Source: a virus. Taken from it: a DNA stretch of 41,916 bases. Location: the IMG/VR virus record IMGVR_UViG_3300024262_000006, positions 1-41,916 of that record; one strand, 5' to 3'. Shown here piece after piece: positions 31,751-39,139 of the stretch (position 1 is its first letter; each line of letters starts with the position of its first letter). The notes under the pieces were generated by a model that saw nothing but the letters and a program-made list of their open reading frames with translations, had not been told where the DNA came from and searched no databases. A program made the position numbers and the translations under genes.

Positions 31751-33344
31751 TTGTTTTACTGTTTATAAATGTATCAAATTCAGTCTGTAATCGTGTTAAA
31801 TCTGTTGCATGAACATACTCATATCCCAACATCTTAACCCATTCGCTGAACAATATTTTTCTTTTCTTATCCTCGTCTGATAACGCCCATCCCAATACCT
31901 CGTCTACTGTTTTGTGGACATAAGGCTCCAACTTCATGAGCTTAACCATTACGTTGAGCATCATTTCATTTTTCCTAAATTCACTTTCATAGTATTGTTG
32001 CAAAAGTAAATCAAGTACATGGTCGGGTGAACTCAAACGTGAATCCTTATACTTTGTCCAAATTTGATCAGGTGTCTCAATCATGAACCTGCGACCGTAA
32101 TTAATGTTGCACGGCTTGAAACTGGTTGGATAATAGAACCTAATAATTAAGTCCGTCAAGTGCTTTTCCGCATTCTCTAACCAATCAGCATATTTGTTCA
32201 GCTTGTTGTTTACAGGCTGTATGTCAATGAATCTTCCCGTGGCTGTCTCATTGCCCTCACGTTGGTAATTCGTTCCCCAATGACTATAAAAGACCTTTTC
32301 GTATTTGTCGTCAATCTCCACTCTCATTTCTCGCCATGTCTCTAAATCAGGCTGAACATATCCAGCAATGTCCGGAGCAATCTTTATACCATCTTCCTCG
32401 TTCTTGGGTGGCTTTAAGAAAATACCATCCGTGACATCTTTGTTGATATTGACACCCGTTCCCTTGCATCTCGAACACAAAACTCCGTCAACATATCTCG
32501 TTCCTTTACAAACAGGACATTCCGTGATGTATTGCCAGTACTTAGGAAAACCATGTATAAACTGATAGATTTGTTTTACACTATCATCAACACTAATTAA
32601 ATCCAGCCTTTTAACTTGTTTCCATATCGGACTAACCTGTGTTCTATCCCTCGTGTCCATTATCGGAGAATAGACAATGGCAGGAACCACATTCATGTTG
32701 TGTGGTGTCGTTGTGTAGGTTACCGATTGAGTTTCTTTCTCGTCTAACCTAATTTTTACTCGGTAGGTATTGGCCCCGTCATAGGCCCATAGGAAACTGA
32801 CTGTTTCATCTTCGTTCAATTGCTTTCCTTCTTCATCAAATCCATCCGGCTCAAGAAAAACATAATCAGGAACGATGCCATTTAGTTTATAGTTCTTGAT
32901 CTTAGCAATGCTTTTTATCGTCACCATTGCCTGCTGTTCCTCTATGCGTTCCAAGAAGGCTAAACCACCCGGGTTGACAATTAGTTGCTCAAAAAAGACA
33001 TCAGCCATGTATTGACGTATATTCATGCCATTACGAACATTGTTGAGCTGTTCTATTGCAAGTTGCTTTTCTTTGGGTATTTCACGACTACCACCCTTTG
33101 CAACAAAAACATTATCAACGGGCCTCAATAAATCTTCCACCCTGTCCTGATTGCCAATAGCAAATTTCTTCCTCAAAGCAAACTGCCTGTCATTCTCATA
33201 TTCGTTGATTTGGCTAAGGTATTGTTGAAGGTTTTCATTGTAGTAATTCCGCCTTAATTTCTCAGCCTGTTTTCGCATTAGTTGGATAGAGTCGTCTGGC
33301 TCCGCGACTGCCAATGCCTTTATTTGAATGTCGTCTAATACCAT
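31734..33344 (-). CDS. Portal-like protein with a zinc-knuckle insertion, 536 aa
   Basis: Placed as portal by position (after terminase, before scaffold and capsid), size, and its helical C-terminal region. Residues 276-297 hold CPVCKGTRYVDGVLCSRCKG, two CxxC pairs (C276/C279, C290/C293) of the DnaJ zinc-finger pattern, which is not usual in portals I know. The start at 33344 is only 4 bp after a TACCTTTG promoter box, so the message may be leaderless; Met23 is an alternative start. Just upstream is a strong terminator. Confidence 0.7.
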   Translation of the reverse strand: MVLDDIQIKALAVAEPDDSIQLMRKQAEKLRRNYYNENLQQYLSQINEYENDRQFALRKKFAIGNQDRVEDLLRPVDNVFVAKGGSREIPKEKQLAIEQLNNVRNGMNIRQYMADVFFEQLIVNPGGLAFLERIEEQQAMVTIKSIAKIKNYKLNGIVPDYVFLEPDGFDEEGKQLNEDETVSFLWAYDGANTYRVKIRLDEKETQSVTYTTTPHNMNVVPAIVYSPIMDTRDRTQVSPIWKQVKRLDLISVDDSVKQIYQFIHGFPKYWQYITECPVCKGTRYVDGVLCSRCKGTGVNINKDVTDGIFLKPPKNEEDGIKIAPDIAGYVQPDLETWREMRVEIDDKYEKVFYSHWGTNYQREGNETATGRFIDIQPVNNKLNKYADWLENAEKHLTDLIIRFYYPTSFKPCNINYGRRFMIETPDQIWTKYKDSRLSSPDHVLDLLLQQYYESEFRKNEMMLNVMVKLMKLEPYVHKTVDEVLGWALSDEDKKRKILFSEWVKMLGYEYVHATDLTRLQTEFDTFINSKTNGTES

Positions 33345-33348
33345 AGTT

Positions 33349-33356
33349 CAAAGGTA
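33349..33356 (-). promoter_or_regulatory. Bacteroidota -7 box before the portal gene
   Basis: TACCTTTG (33356-33349 minus strand) matches TAnnTTTG. The -33 box is weak (TTCG, 22 bp upstream). It lies between the UUCG terminator and the portal ATG, so it probably starts the head operon, with a transcript beginning at or next to the ATG. Confidence 0.45.
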
Positions 33357-33390
33357 TGACAAATTTGGTACTAATTTACGAATTATCAGG

Positions 33391-33419
33391 CAAAAAAGAA
33401 ACCCCACCGAAGTGGGGCC
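33391..33419 (-). terminator. Strong UUCG-loop intrinsic terminator
   Basis: Minus strand: GGCCCCAC-TTCG-GTGGGGTTTC then TTTTTT. A six-base GC-rich stem closed by an extra-stable UUCG tetraloop, 30 bp after the stop at 33449. Confidence 0.9.
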
Positions 33420-33448
33420 TCACCAATAGGTTGGAAACTGTTACTAAT

Positions 33449-33760
33449 TTAGCAACATCCTACGGCTAACAATTTGCTTGGAAAACCCATTTCATCCCAT
33501 CCGTCAGGCTCAACCATGTAGCCTAATAACGAAGGACAAACACTGTCAAGCACATTACGCTCTAATTCAGCGAATGATATTTCTTCAAACTCCTCCATGT
33601 ACTTCCACAGGTTACGTGATTTCATGCGAAACTTTCTTCCCTGCACAGTAACAATGGCAATCGTTGGTGCTCTCTCATCAACCTCGACATCTACCTGTAT
33701 TCCTTTTGGGTAAAAGGTAGTGTCCTTTAGTTCAATACTTGTTTTTAATGTTGCTCTCAT
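33449..33760 (-). CDS. Hypothetical protein, 103 aa
   Basis: MRATLKTSIELKDTTFYPKG..., beta-rich, with AIVTVQGRKFRMKSRNLW mid-protein and a curious LLAVGCC end. No family recognised; the FRMKSRNLWKYMEEFEEISF region looks like a small SH3-like or barrel fold, as in other phage accessory proteins. Coupled to the gene before by ATGA and followed by the UUCG terminator. Confidence 0.6.
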   Translation of the reverse strand: MRATLKTSIELKDTTFYPKGIQVDVEVDERAPTIAIVTVQGRKFRMKSRNLWKYMEEFEEISFAELERNVLDSVCPSLLGYMVEPDGWDEMGFPSKLLAVGCC

Positions 33761-34002
33761 GACTTTTTGGGTGGGTTAGGCCAAACATAATCTTTCAATT
33801 CGCTGGCTGTTGGTTTTCTTAAATTTGATTCCACAGGCCCCATCCAATTGGTGTTGTGTCCTGTGGCTATTCTTACCCATGGCCTGTCAGGATGTTTGTC
33901 CAAAACCAGGGCAGGGTAGATAATAGGGTCATTGGTTACCGGGGACTTCGCGTTGGGGTCCCACATTAGTTTTGTCAGCGGTGGTAAATTGTCTATTCTC
34001 AT
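33757..34002 (-). CDS. Hypothetical protein, 81 aa
   Basis: MRIDNLPPLTKLMWDPNAKS..., proline- and tryptophan-rich, with APVTNDPIIYPALVLDKHPD-like beta strands. No family recognised. Its ATG lies 5 bp after the stop of the radical SAM remnant, and it overlaps the next gene by 4 bp. Confidence 0.6.
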   Translation of the reverse strand: MRIDNLPPLTKLMWDPNAKSPVTNDPIIYPALVLDKHPDRPWVRIATGHNTNWMGPVESNLRKPTASELKDYVWPNPPKKS

Positions 34003-34007
34003 TGTTT

Positions 34008-34387
34008 TTATGGTGTTAGTTTGTGAAAATAATCTCCGAGTTCATCTACTTGGCAAAGCACATTATCTTTTTGGTTTTCATAAGACCAATTACAGCCGTT
34101 GATTATCTCGCCTAAGCAATTCAAATATATCTCTGTATCGTTGAAACCCTTTGAAGTTTGGCATACGCTAAAAATGCCTCGATACTATCCACAGCTAAAC
34201 TTGGTTCCCCTCCTGTGAAAGTTACCGCACCTATGTGTTCCACTTGATTCAGTAAACTGCACATGAACTTCATACTCATGTCCAGCTTTTCAGTTTCTCC
34301 CCTAAGGCAATGGTCGCATGACATATTGCATCGCCTCGTGACTTCTATCACTAAATTGCTTAGGTTAATTAATCCCTTATCCTTCAT
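34008..34387 (-). pseudogene. Radical SAM gene with internal deletion and frameshift
   Basis: The 5' part (34387-34121) encodes 88 aa with IEVTRRCNMSCDHCLRGE (the CX3CX2C iron-sulfur motif) and TFTGGEPS (SAM-binding). It then shifts into an early stop. In another frame the sequence continues as DTEIYLNCLGEIINGCNWSYENQ to TAA at 34008-34010, like the end of full-length phage radical SAM proteins. No ATG lies in that frame. So about 150 middle residues seem deleted and the ends are out of frame. The catalytic barrel would be incomplete. Confidence 0.65.
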
Positions 34388-34397
34388 CGCTGTGGTT

Positions 34398-34721
34398 TTA
34401 TTCTGTTGCTTTTTTGATTGCTTCTTTCATTTGCTTTATTGAAAGAGGATTATCATGGTCTTTATGATATCCATTCTTGCTCTCTAAGATTTGAACAGCA
34501 ATATTTAAAGCCTCAAGCAAATCAGGAGCCGCTGCAATTAGTTTGGCATTGGCTTTGTTTTCTTCTGTATGATTAAGGTCATTACTATTCATATCATGCA
34601 GTAATACGTTTACACTAAAGAAACAATCTGACTCGTCGTCAAATCTTGATTCGTTATAAACCTCATAAAAAGCACTATTCTTTAGTGCAATCCAAGGCCC
34701 TTTTGTGTGTTTTGTTTTCAT
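34398..34721 (-). CDS. Conserved phage protein of unknown function, 107 aa
   Basis: MKTKHTKGPWIALKNSAFYE... and ENKANAKLIAAAPDLLEALN match a very widespread small phage family (TPGPW start; ANAxLIAAAPxLLEAL core). The family has no known role. It starts 3 bp before the end of the upstream gene region and lies within the small-gene block after terminase. Confidence 0.75.
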   Translation of the reverse strand: MKTKHTKGPWIALKNSAFYEVYNESRFDDESDCFFSVNVLLHDMNSNDLNHTEENKANAKLIAAAPDLLEALNIAVQILESKNGYHKDHDNPLSIKQMKEAIKKATE

Positions 34722-34723
34722 CT

Positions 34724-34984
34724 TTATCTCGCCTTTAAGGTTTTAATCAACTCAATAGTTGTTTCAGGTGTCATAAAACTAAAGGTGAAAGTCTCATCAG
34801 AATTTAACCATGTCTTAAACTTTCTTTTGATTCTTTTGAGTTTTTTACCAGCATTTCCAATCCTAGCGAATTCACCAGTATGTTTACTAATGATTGCAAC
34901 ATCTTCAACTTTCAATGTGCCGATACTAACTAAATGATTTCCGGCCTTGATTAATCGTCCTCTTGTGATTTCTTGTGTTTCCAT
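34724..34984 (-). CDS. Hypothetical protein, 86 aa
   Basis: METQEITRGRLIKAGNHLVS..., then a basic middle (GKKLKRIKRKFKTWL) and an end with TFSFMTPETTIELIKTLKAR. Possibly nucleic-acid-binding from its charge, but no family is recognised. Confidence 0.55.
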   Translation of the reverse strand: METQEITRGRLIKAGNHLVSIGTLKVEDVAIISKHTGEFARIGNAGKKLKRIKRKFKTWLNSDETFTFSFMTPETTIELIKTLKAR

Positions 34985-35011
34985 GTTTCTGTCCTTTATC
35001 GTGTTAATTGT

Positions 35012-35230
35012 TTACTCCTTTTCCCAACCCAAACTTTCCAATTCCTCACTCATTTCCTCCAACCGTTGCTCCATCTCGTCCTTGGTTCCCCAAGTTTGGT
35101 CTGACCTGTGTTCCTTACTCCAATCATCTTCTTTCCACTTGCTCCATTGAGTAGTTGTCCAATCCCGACCTTCTTGTTCCAATCTTAATTGCTTCTTTTC
35201 TTTTCCGGTTTTGCTTTTGAAAGTTTTCAT
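35012..35230 (-). CDS. Small charged protein, 72 aa
   Basis: MKTFKSKTGKEKKQLRLEQE, then WTTTQWSKWKEDDWSKEHRS and an acidic helix (KDEMEQRLEEMSEELESLGW). Very rich in Lys, Glu and Trp. First gene behind the promoter at 35258-35287. No family recognised. Confidence 0.6.
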   Translation of the reverse strand: MKTFKSKTGKEKKQLRLEQEGRDWTTTQWSKWKEDDWSKEHRSDQTWGTKDEMEQRLEEMSEELESLGWEKE

Positions 35231-35257
35231 CTTGTTTTTGTTGTTTGTTTACACAAC

Positions 35258-35287
35258 AAATATAAGGACTATTTTTATATTTCCAAG
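35258..35287 (-). promoter_or_regulatory. Bacteroidota-type promoter after terminase
   Basis: Minus strand: CTTG (35287-35284), 18 bp, TATATTTG (35265-35258). The -7 box is perfect and the -33 box has one mismatch. It drives the small-gene block from 35230 to the UUCG terminator. Confidence 0.65.
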
Positions 35288-35354
35288 CCTTTCTATAAAT
35301 TTTCTTTATTTTTTATGCCGTACCGGTATTAACTTTTCGTCACGTTCTTAAAGT

Positions 35355-36767
35355 TTATTTAAGATAGTAGTGAGTTGCATAGCCTAATAAGTCCACATAC
35401 TCGTCGTGAGGTTCGCCGGGGAACCCACATATCTGGTCAACAAACTCTCTGTTCCAGTTACCGTTTATCAAATGAACACGATCAGCCTCTACCCGTGGGG
35501 CGGCAGCATTAATCCTACCCTCCTTGCCTGCTTGCACTAATCGGCCAACAATCTTTAAGACATCATAGTTCGTTAGCTGTCTAAGCATTTGGATAATAGA
35601 ATAACCGGATGCCTTAGGTTCAATAAATATCCTCCCAGCCATGTTGAAGCCGTGTTCCTCAACATACTTTGGTATGAATTTCAATAACTCTGGTAGGCCC
35701 ATGAATACGCTCTTTGCGTGTTTGATTATCACTCGCCTTGTGCGTGGGTCAAACCCTGATACCATTAATCCCGTTGGGTCGTTCTTTGTTGATTCTGTAT
35801 AGGCTCCATCAACCCATAAATCCCAAATAATATCTGGTGCATCGTCTGTATATCCGAACCATTCTTCTTTCACTTTGTTTCCGCCTTCAGGAATAGGGTA
35901 TTGCCCATACTGCCCTGCAAAGGCATAACTACCTAAATCAATATGCTGTTGGCTTAAGATTTTTCTGCTCGCTCTCGTAGGGTCAAGCAAACCATTTTTA
36001 TAGTACTTCTCAACTTCTGGTGGTTTGACGTGCTCACTTATTTCCGCAGGAAGGCAAATATGGAATATCTCTTTGCCTACTTTTTTTAAGTCATGCCCTG
36101 TCGTGTCGTCCTGATGAAGTCTTTGCATAACTGTAACCGTGGGTGTTCCGTCTTTGTTTTTCTTCCTACTGGGTAATGTTCTATCGTTGTACCTGTGTGC
36201 TCTTAGACGCTTTGCAGGGCTCTCCGCTTGTTCAGCACTCAATGGGTCGTCTCGGATGATTAAGTGTGCGTGCTTACCTGTAACCGTTCCTCCTGTGGAC
36301 GTTGCATAGTAGAATCCACCATAATTATTTTGCCAATTCTTTTCTGTGTCTTTCGTTAGGTGTAAGGCTGAACCATGGCGAGCAGCGATATAATAATTAA
36401 ATATTTGGAAATCCTCACTTGCAATGATGTTCTTCGCTCTTAAACTGTGGTCTGAACTTATTCCATCAGAGTAGGAAGTAATAATTGTGCAGATACTAGG
36501 GTCATGCAACCACAACCAAACGGGGAATGCCTGTGTTACTAAACTTGATTTCGTCATGCCCGGCGGTATGTTGATAATCATATCAAACGGTGCTGGCTCT
36601 CTGTCAATAATAAACGAACCAAGATACTGCAACTGGTCTGCTAAGTAACCTATATGCCAATTCCAATGCAATGGCTCTTGGCTTAGAATACTCCATGCCC
36701 ACTCAAAAAATACACGGTAATATCGTGCCGCTTTATTTACGTCTGCTATTAGATCGCTTGATGACAT
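35355..36767 (-). CDS. Terminase large subunit, 470 aa
   Basis: Packaging motor and headful or site-specific nuclease. The ATPase part has a Walker A variant NIPPGMTKSS (residues 66-75) and Walker B LIIRDDP (169-175). The RNase H-like nuclease part has WVDGAYT (D320), IFIEPKASG (E383) and EYVDLLGYA (D459), so all acidic positions are present. Length fits the family. It overlaps the small subunit by 35 bp. The packaging mode cannot be told from this sequence. Confidence 0.9.
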   Translation of the reverse strand: MSSSDLIADVNKAARYYRVFFEWAWSILSQEPLHWNWHIGYLADQLQYLGSFIIDREPAPFDMIINIPPGMTKSSLVTQAFPVWLWLHDPSICTIITSYSDGISSDHSLRAKNIIASEDFQIFNYYIAARHGSALHLTKDTEKNWQNNYGGFYYATSTGGTVTGKHAHLIIRDDPLSAEQAESPAKRLRAHRYNDRTLPSRKKNKDGTPTVTVMQRLHQDDTTGHDLKKVGKEIFHICLPAEISEHVKPPEVEKYYKNGLLDPTRASRKILSQQHIDLGSYAFAGQYGQYPIPEGGNKVKEEWFGYTDDAPDIIWDLWVDGAYTESTKNDPTGLMVSGFDPRTRRVIIKHAKSVFMGLPELLKFIPKYVEEHGFNMAGRIFIEPKASGYSIIQMLRQLTNYDVLKIVGRLVQAGKEGRINAAAPRVEADRVHLINGNWNREFVDQICGFPGEPHDEYVDLLGYATHYYLK

Positions 36768-37167
36768 CCCTTAGACGTTTGCCTGAAAATTCCTTATGAT
36801 CCATATCTTCAAACGGGTTGCCTTGAAGTTGTACGGTCTGCGGTACCTTGCCGTCCATCCTGTCTACAATCTTCTCGAATGCTTGAACATTGCCTTTTGC
36901 CGCTTTGTTGATTATGCTTATGGCAATGATTTGATAATTTGGTAAACGAACACGGCAATTCTGAATAACCGTTCCAGTTGGCTTGCCTTCCTCGTCCGTG
37001 ACTTCAACATTCTTTAAGTTCATGTAACCATCATTCTCAATGATCTCGCGAAGTGCCACAGTCATGCCCGTATAACGTGGCGTGCCGGGCGGTCTACCTG
37101 ACGGATTGCCGCTTTGACCTGGCCCGTATTGATAGTCCTTTAGTTGCTCTGCTGTTCCTCCTGCCAT
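36733..37167 (-). CDS. Terminase small subunit, 144 aa
   Basis: GPGQSGNPSGRPPGTPRYTG (residues about 15-34) is the Gly/Pro-rich N-terminal motif of a known phage DNA-packaging family, followed by helical parts (YQIIAISIINKAAKGNVQAFE) and a basic end. It lies directly before and overlapping the large subunit. It would recognise the packaging site. First gene after the promoter candidate at 37190. Confidence 0.8.
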   Translation of the reverse strand: MAGGTAEQLKDYQYGPGQSGNPSGRPPGTPRYTGMTVALREIIENDGYMNLKNVEVTDEEGKPTGTVIQNCRVRLPNYQIIAISIINKAAKGNVQAFEKIVDRMDGKVPQTVQLQGNPFEDMDHKEFSGKRLRDVIKRSNSRRK

Positions 37168-37189
37168 GTGAACTGTTCCTTTTTATTTT

Positions 37190-37225
37190 CAAATATACGA
37201 CATTAATTGTTTCCATATTTTGGAA
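37190..37225 (-). promoter_or_regulatory. Promoter candidate with palindrome before terminase
   Basis: Minus strand TATATTTG (37197-37190) matches the Bacteroidota -7 box, but there is no -33 box. At that position lies an inverted repeat TTCCA-5-TGGAA (37211-37225). A regulator binding there could replace the missing -33 contact, which would fit activation of late genes. Inference from position. Confidence 0.5.
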
Positions 37226-37238
37226 CATTAAATAGTCT

Positions 37239-37979
37239 TTAAATCTTTTCGCCTTTTATCCACTTAGTAATTAAATGATGTCTGTCCATTTCATAGGTTT
37301 TCTCTAATTGGTCTAGACGTTCTTTTACTTTGATGTGTAGTTTCACGGACAATACTATTTCAGTGGTTTCCGTCAGGTCTTCCGTGTTTTCAAACTGCTC
37401 CCAATCGAAGTCAAGTAATGCACTCATTTCCTCTATTTCTGTGACGGAATAGGGCATTGTCGTACTCAAGTCGTCCATGTTGAATTGCTCGGTTAACTGC
37501 TTAATGGTTTCAGCCAGTTTAATTGTGTTGGATTTAAACCTCGTTTCATTGGTTTCAATTGCTATTCTCATGGCTTGCTCTTGGGTTATTTCACCAAAAT
37601 TATAGCACATGACTTCTTTGATTTTTAACTCCCTGAAACTATCCAATCGGTGGTTCCCGTTAACGACCTCGAACTTATCTCCAAGCTGACGAATGATTAT
37701 GTTTTCAACCTGTCCGTTCCTTCTAATGTTCTCGGTTAACTTGACGGCCTCGTTGGTGAGTTGCAAGGTAGGCTCTCCTCCTGTCCAAACAATCCACCTT
37801 GATTTATAGGGTTTGATTTGCTTAAGGATTTCCGGCAATGTCATTTCCTTACCCTTTTCCCAATCCGTATCACAAAACCAACAATTCCTATTGCAATCAC
37901 TCAAGCGGATAAAAATACTTGCCTCTCCCGATCTTCCTCCCTCGCCCTGTATAGAGTAGAATATGTCATTAACTTTCAT
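37239..37979 (-). CDS. QueE-like N-terminal half fused to ParB-like domain
   Basis: 246 aa. Residues 1-80 are QueE (7-carboxy-7-deazaguanine synthase, a radical SAM enzyme): IFYSIQGEGGRSGEASIFIR, the cluster motif CNRNCWFC (C29, C33, C36), and IVWTGGEPTLQLT. Here QueE normally goes on for over 100 residues. Instead a ParB-like domain follows: ENIRRNGQVENIIIRQLGDK, VVNGNHRLDSF (residues 106-115), then AIETNETRFKSNTIKLAE and a helical end. The join is in frame. With half a barrel the QueE activity is probably lost; the cluster may be kept. ParB-like proteins near terminase genes are common. Overlaps QueD by 11 bp. Confidence 0.8.
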   Translation of the reverse strand: MKVNDIFYSIQGEGGRSGEASIFIRLSDCNRNCWFCDTDWEKGKEMTLPEILKQIKPYKSRWIVWTGGEPTLQLTNEAVKLTENIRRNGQVENIIIRQLGDKFEVVNGNHRLDSFRELKIKEVMCYNFGEITQEQAMRIAIETNETRFKSNTIKLAETIKQLTEQFNMDDLSTTMPYSVTEIEEMSALLDFDWEQFENTEDLTETTEIVLSVKLHIKVKERLDQLEKTYEMDRHHLITKWIKGEKI

Positions 37980-38313
37980 CCGTTGTGTAGATTGCTGTAT
38001 TATTTTCTGATTCTTCTACCTCTACCTTAAAGCACCCATCTATCTGATTGCAAATCCAGTGAGCGATATTCTCTGCCGTAGGGTTAAACTCAAACAGGTC
38101 ATTCATGTTGCGGTGGTCTAACTTGCCGTGAACGATTCTCTTGATTTCAGCAAAATCTATCACCATGCCATTGTCGTTCAACTTCCTTGTTCTCACATAG
38201 ACCGTGATCTTCCAGTTATGACCATGGAGTCTTTGGCATGGACTTTCATAATCCAATGTCAAACTGTGGCTCCCTGCAACTTCTAATGTCTTTTTTGCTA
38301 TCCAATATTCCAT
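37969..38313 (-). CDS. queD: QueD, 6-carboxy-5,6,7,8-tetrahydropterin synthase
   Basis: 114 aa, full family length. Zinc ligands H16 (GSHSL), H30 and H32 (RLHGHN); catalytic Cys C26 (SPCQRLHG); GMVIDFAEIK; LDHRNMND with D66/H67; and VEVEESENN with E101. All key residues are present, so the enzyme should be active, turning dihydroneopterin triphosphate into carboxy-tetrahydropterin, the second step toward preQ0. No FolE, QueC or DpdA-like gene was found, so the product would feed the host pathway. Coupled to the QueE-ParB gene. Confidence 0.9.
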   Translation of the reverse strand: MEYWIAKKTLEVAGSHSLTLDYESPCQRLHGHNWKITVYVRTRKLNDNGMVIDFAEIKRIVHGKLDHRNMNDLFEFNPTAENIAHWICNQIDGCFKVEVEESENNTAIYTTDES

Positions 38314-38315
38314 GA

Positions 38316-38627
38316 TTATTCAATTACTTGTTTCAATAAATATGCGTTAATTCTCGTTTTTGTGTCTTGCTCGGCTAGGACATTGTTTTGTATCAACTTC
38401 ATTAACTTCCAAATGGCTAAAAAAAAATCTCCCGTGGTCGTTTCTCTCAATACTATATCAACATTGTGTCTTTTCTTAATTTGGTCATACATCACTTGAT
38501 ACCTTTGCTCAACTTTTATATTCTTTAGATTGTAATAGATTTCAGCTAACCTAATCAATCCCTCTTTCGTTTTCACGTTTGGCAAGTTCTGTATCAATTG
38601 CGGTGATATGTCTGATCGTGTCCTCAA
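38316..38627 (-). CDS. Hypothetical protein, 103 aa
   Basis: MRTRSDISPQLIQNLPNVKT..., then helical IRLAEIYYNLKNIKVEQRYQ and IWKLMKLIQNNVLAEQDTKT. The overlap with the gene upstream is long (77 bp), so the true start may be downstream, for example GTG near 38573 (KTKEGLIRLAE). All-helical, no family recognised. It ends 3 bp before QueD. Confidence 0.55.
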   Translation of the reverse strand: MRTRSDISPQLIQNLPNVKTKEGLIRLAEIYYNLKNIKVEQRYQVMYDQIKKRHNVDIVLRETTTGDFFLAIWKLMKLIQNNVLAEQDTKTRINAYLLKQVIE

Positions 38628-38796
38628 CCTTGTTGCTTATTCTTAATTCATTCGCCCAAATTACTTCTAATTTTTTATAATCCTTTACCCGTTCAGCATT
38701 GTTTTCATCTCTATACAATACCTCAAGGACGAACCAATATGTCCTCAATTTCTTGATCTTCCATGTCCTCAAAGCCTTCAGACTTGTGAGTGACAT
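38551..38796 (-). CDS. Hypothetical protein, about 81 aa, start uncertain
   Basis: The frame is open to 38886, inside the SSB gene. The first internal Met (MSLTSLKALRTWKIKKL, 38796) still overlaps SSB by 74 bp; a TTG start after the SSB stop is also possible. The part beyond SSB (VKDYKKLEVIWANELRISNK, TIRHITAIDTELAKREN) is helical and basic. No family recognised. Confidence 0.4.
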   Translation of the reverse strand: MSLTSLKALRTWKIKKLRTYWFVLEVLYRDENNAERVKDYKKLEVIWANELRISNKVEDTIRHITAIDTELAKRENERGID

Positions 38797-39139
38797 TTCG
38801 TTGATCGTTACCTCCTTTTTTTGTTGTTGGGATTTTCTTAGCAATGCCAACAACTTCTGTCTTAACCTTTTTTTCTCCTTTGTCATTTTGCCATTTTTTT
38901 GTTCTCATAGAACCCATAAATAGAACCATGTCGCCAGACTTGAATTTCTGTGCAAAGTATCTGGCTTGATTACCAAATACAACAACATCGTGCCATTCCG
39001 TTACTTGTTCAAATTCTCCTTTATCATCTTTTTTTGACCACCATGTAGCCAAACTGCTCTTTGCTATTGTCGTCGTCGCAAGCTCTGTTAATTCAGGGTC
39101 TTGCCCTAATCGTCCTATCAATCTAACTTCGTTTAACAT
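38723..39139 (-). CDS. ssb: Single-stranded DNA-binding protein
   Basis: 138 aa. MLNEVRLIGRLGQDPELTEL and the WWSKKDDKGEFEQVTEWHDV region, then FKSGDMVLFMGSMRTKKWQN are the OB-fold signature of bacterial SSB. The linker is short and basic. The C-terminus is acidic (GFEDMEDQEIEDILVRP) but does not end in the DDIPF tip that binds host repair proteins; three extra residues (VRP) follow a DIL. It would coat single-stranded DNA in replication. Confidence 0.9.
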   Translation of the reverse strand: MLNEVRLIGRLGQDPELTELATTTIAKSSLATWWSKKDDKGEFEQVTEWHDVVVFGNQARYFAQKFKSGDMVLFMGSMRTKKWQNDKGEKKVKTEVVGIAKKIPTTKKGGNDQRNVTHKSEGFEDMEDQEIEDILVRP

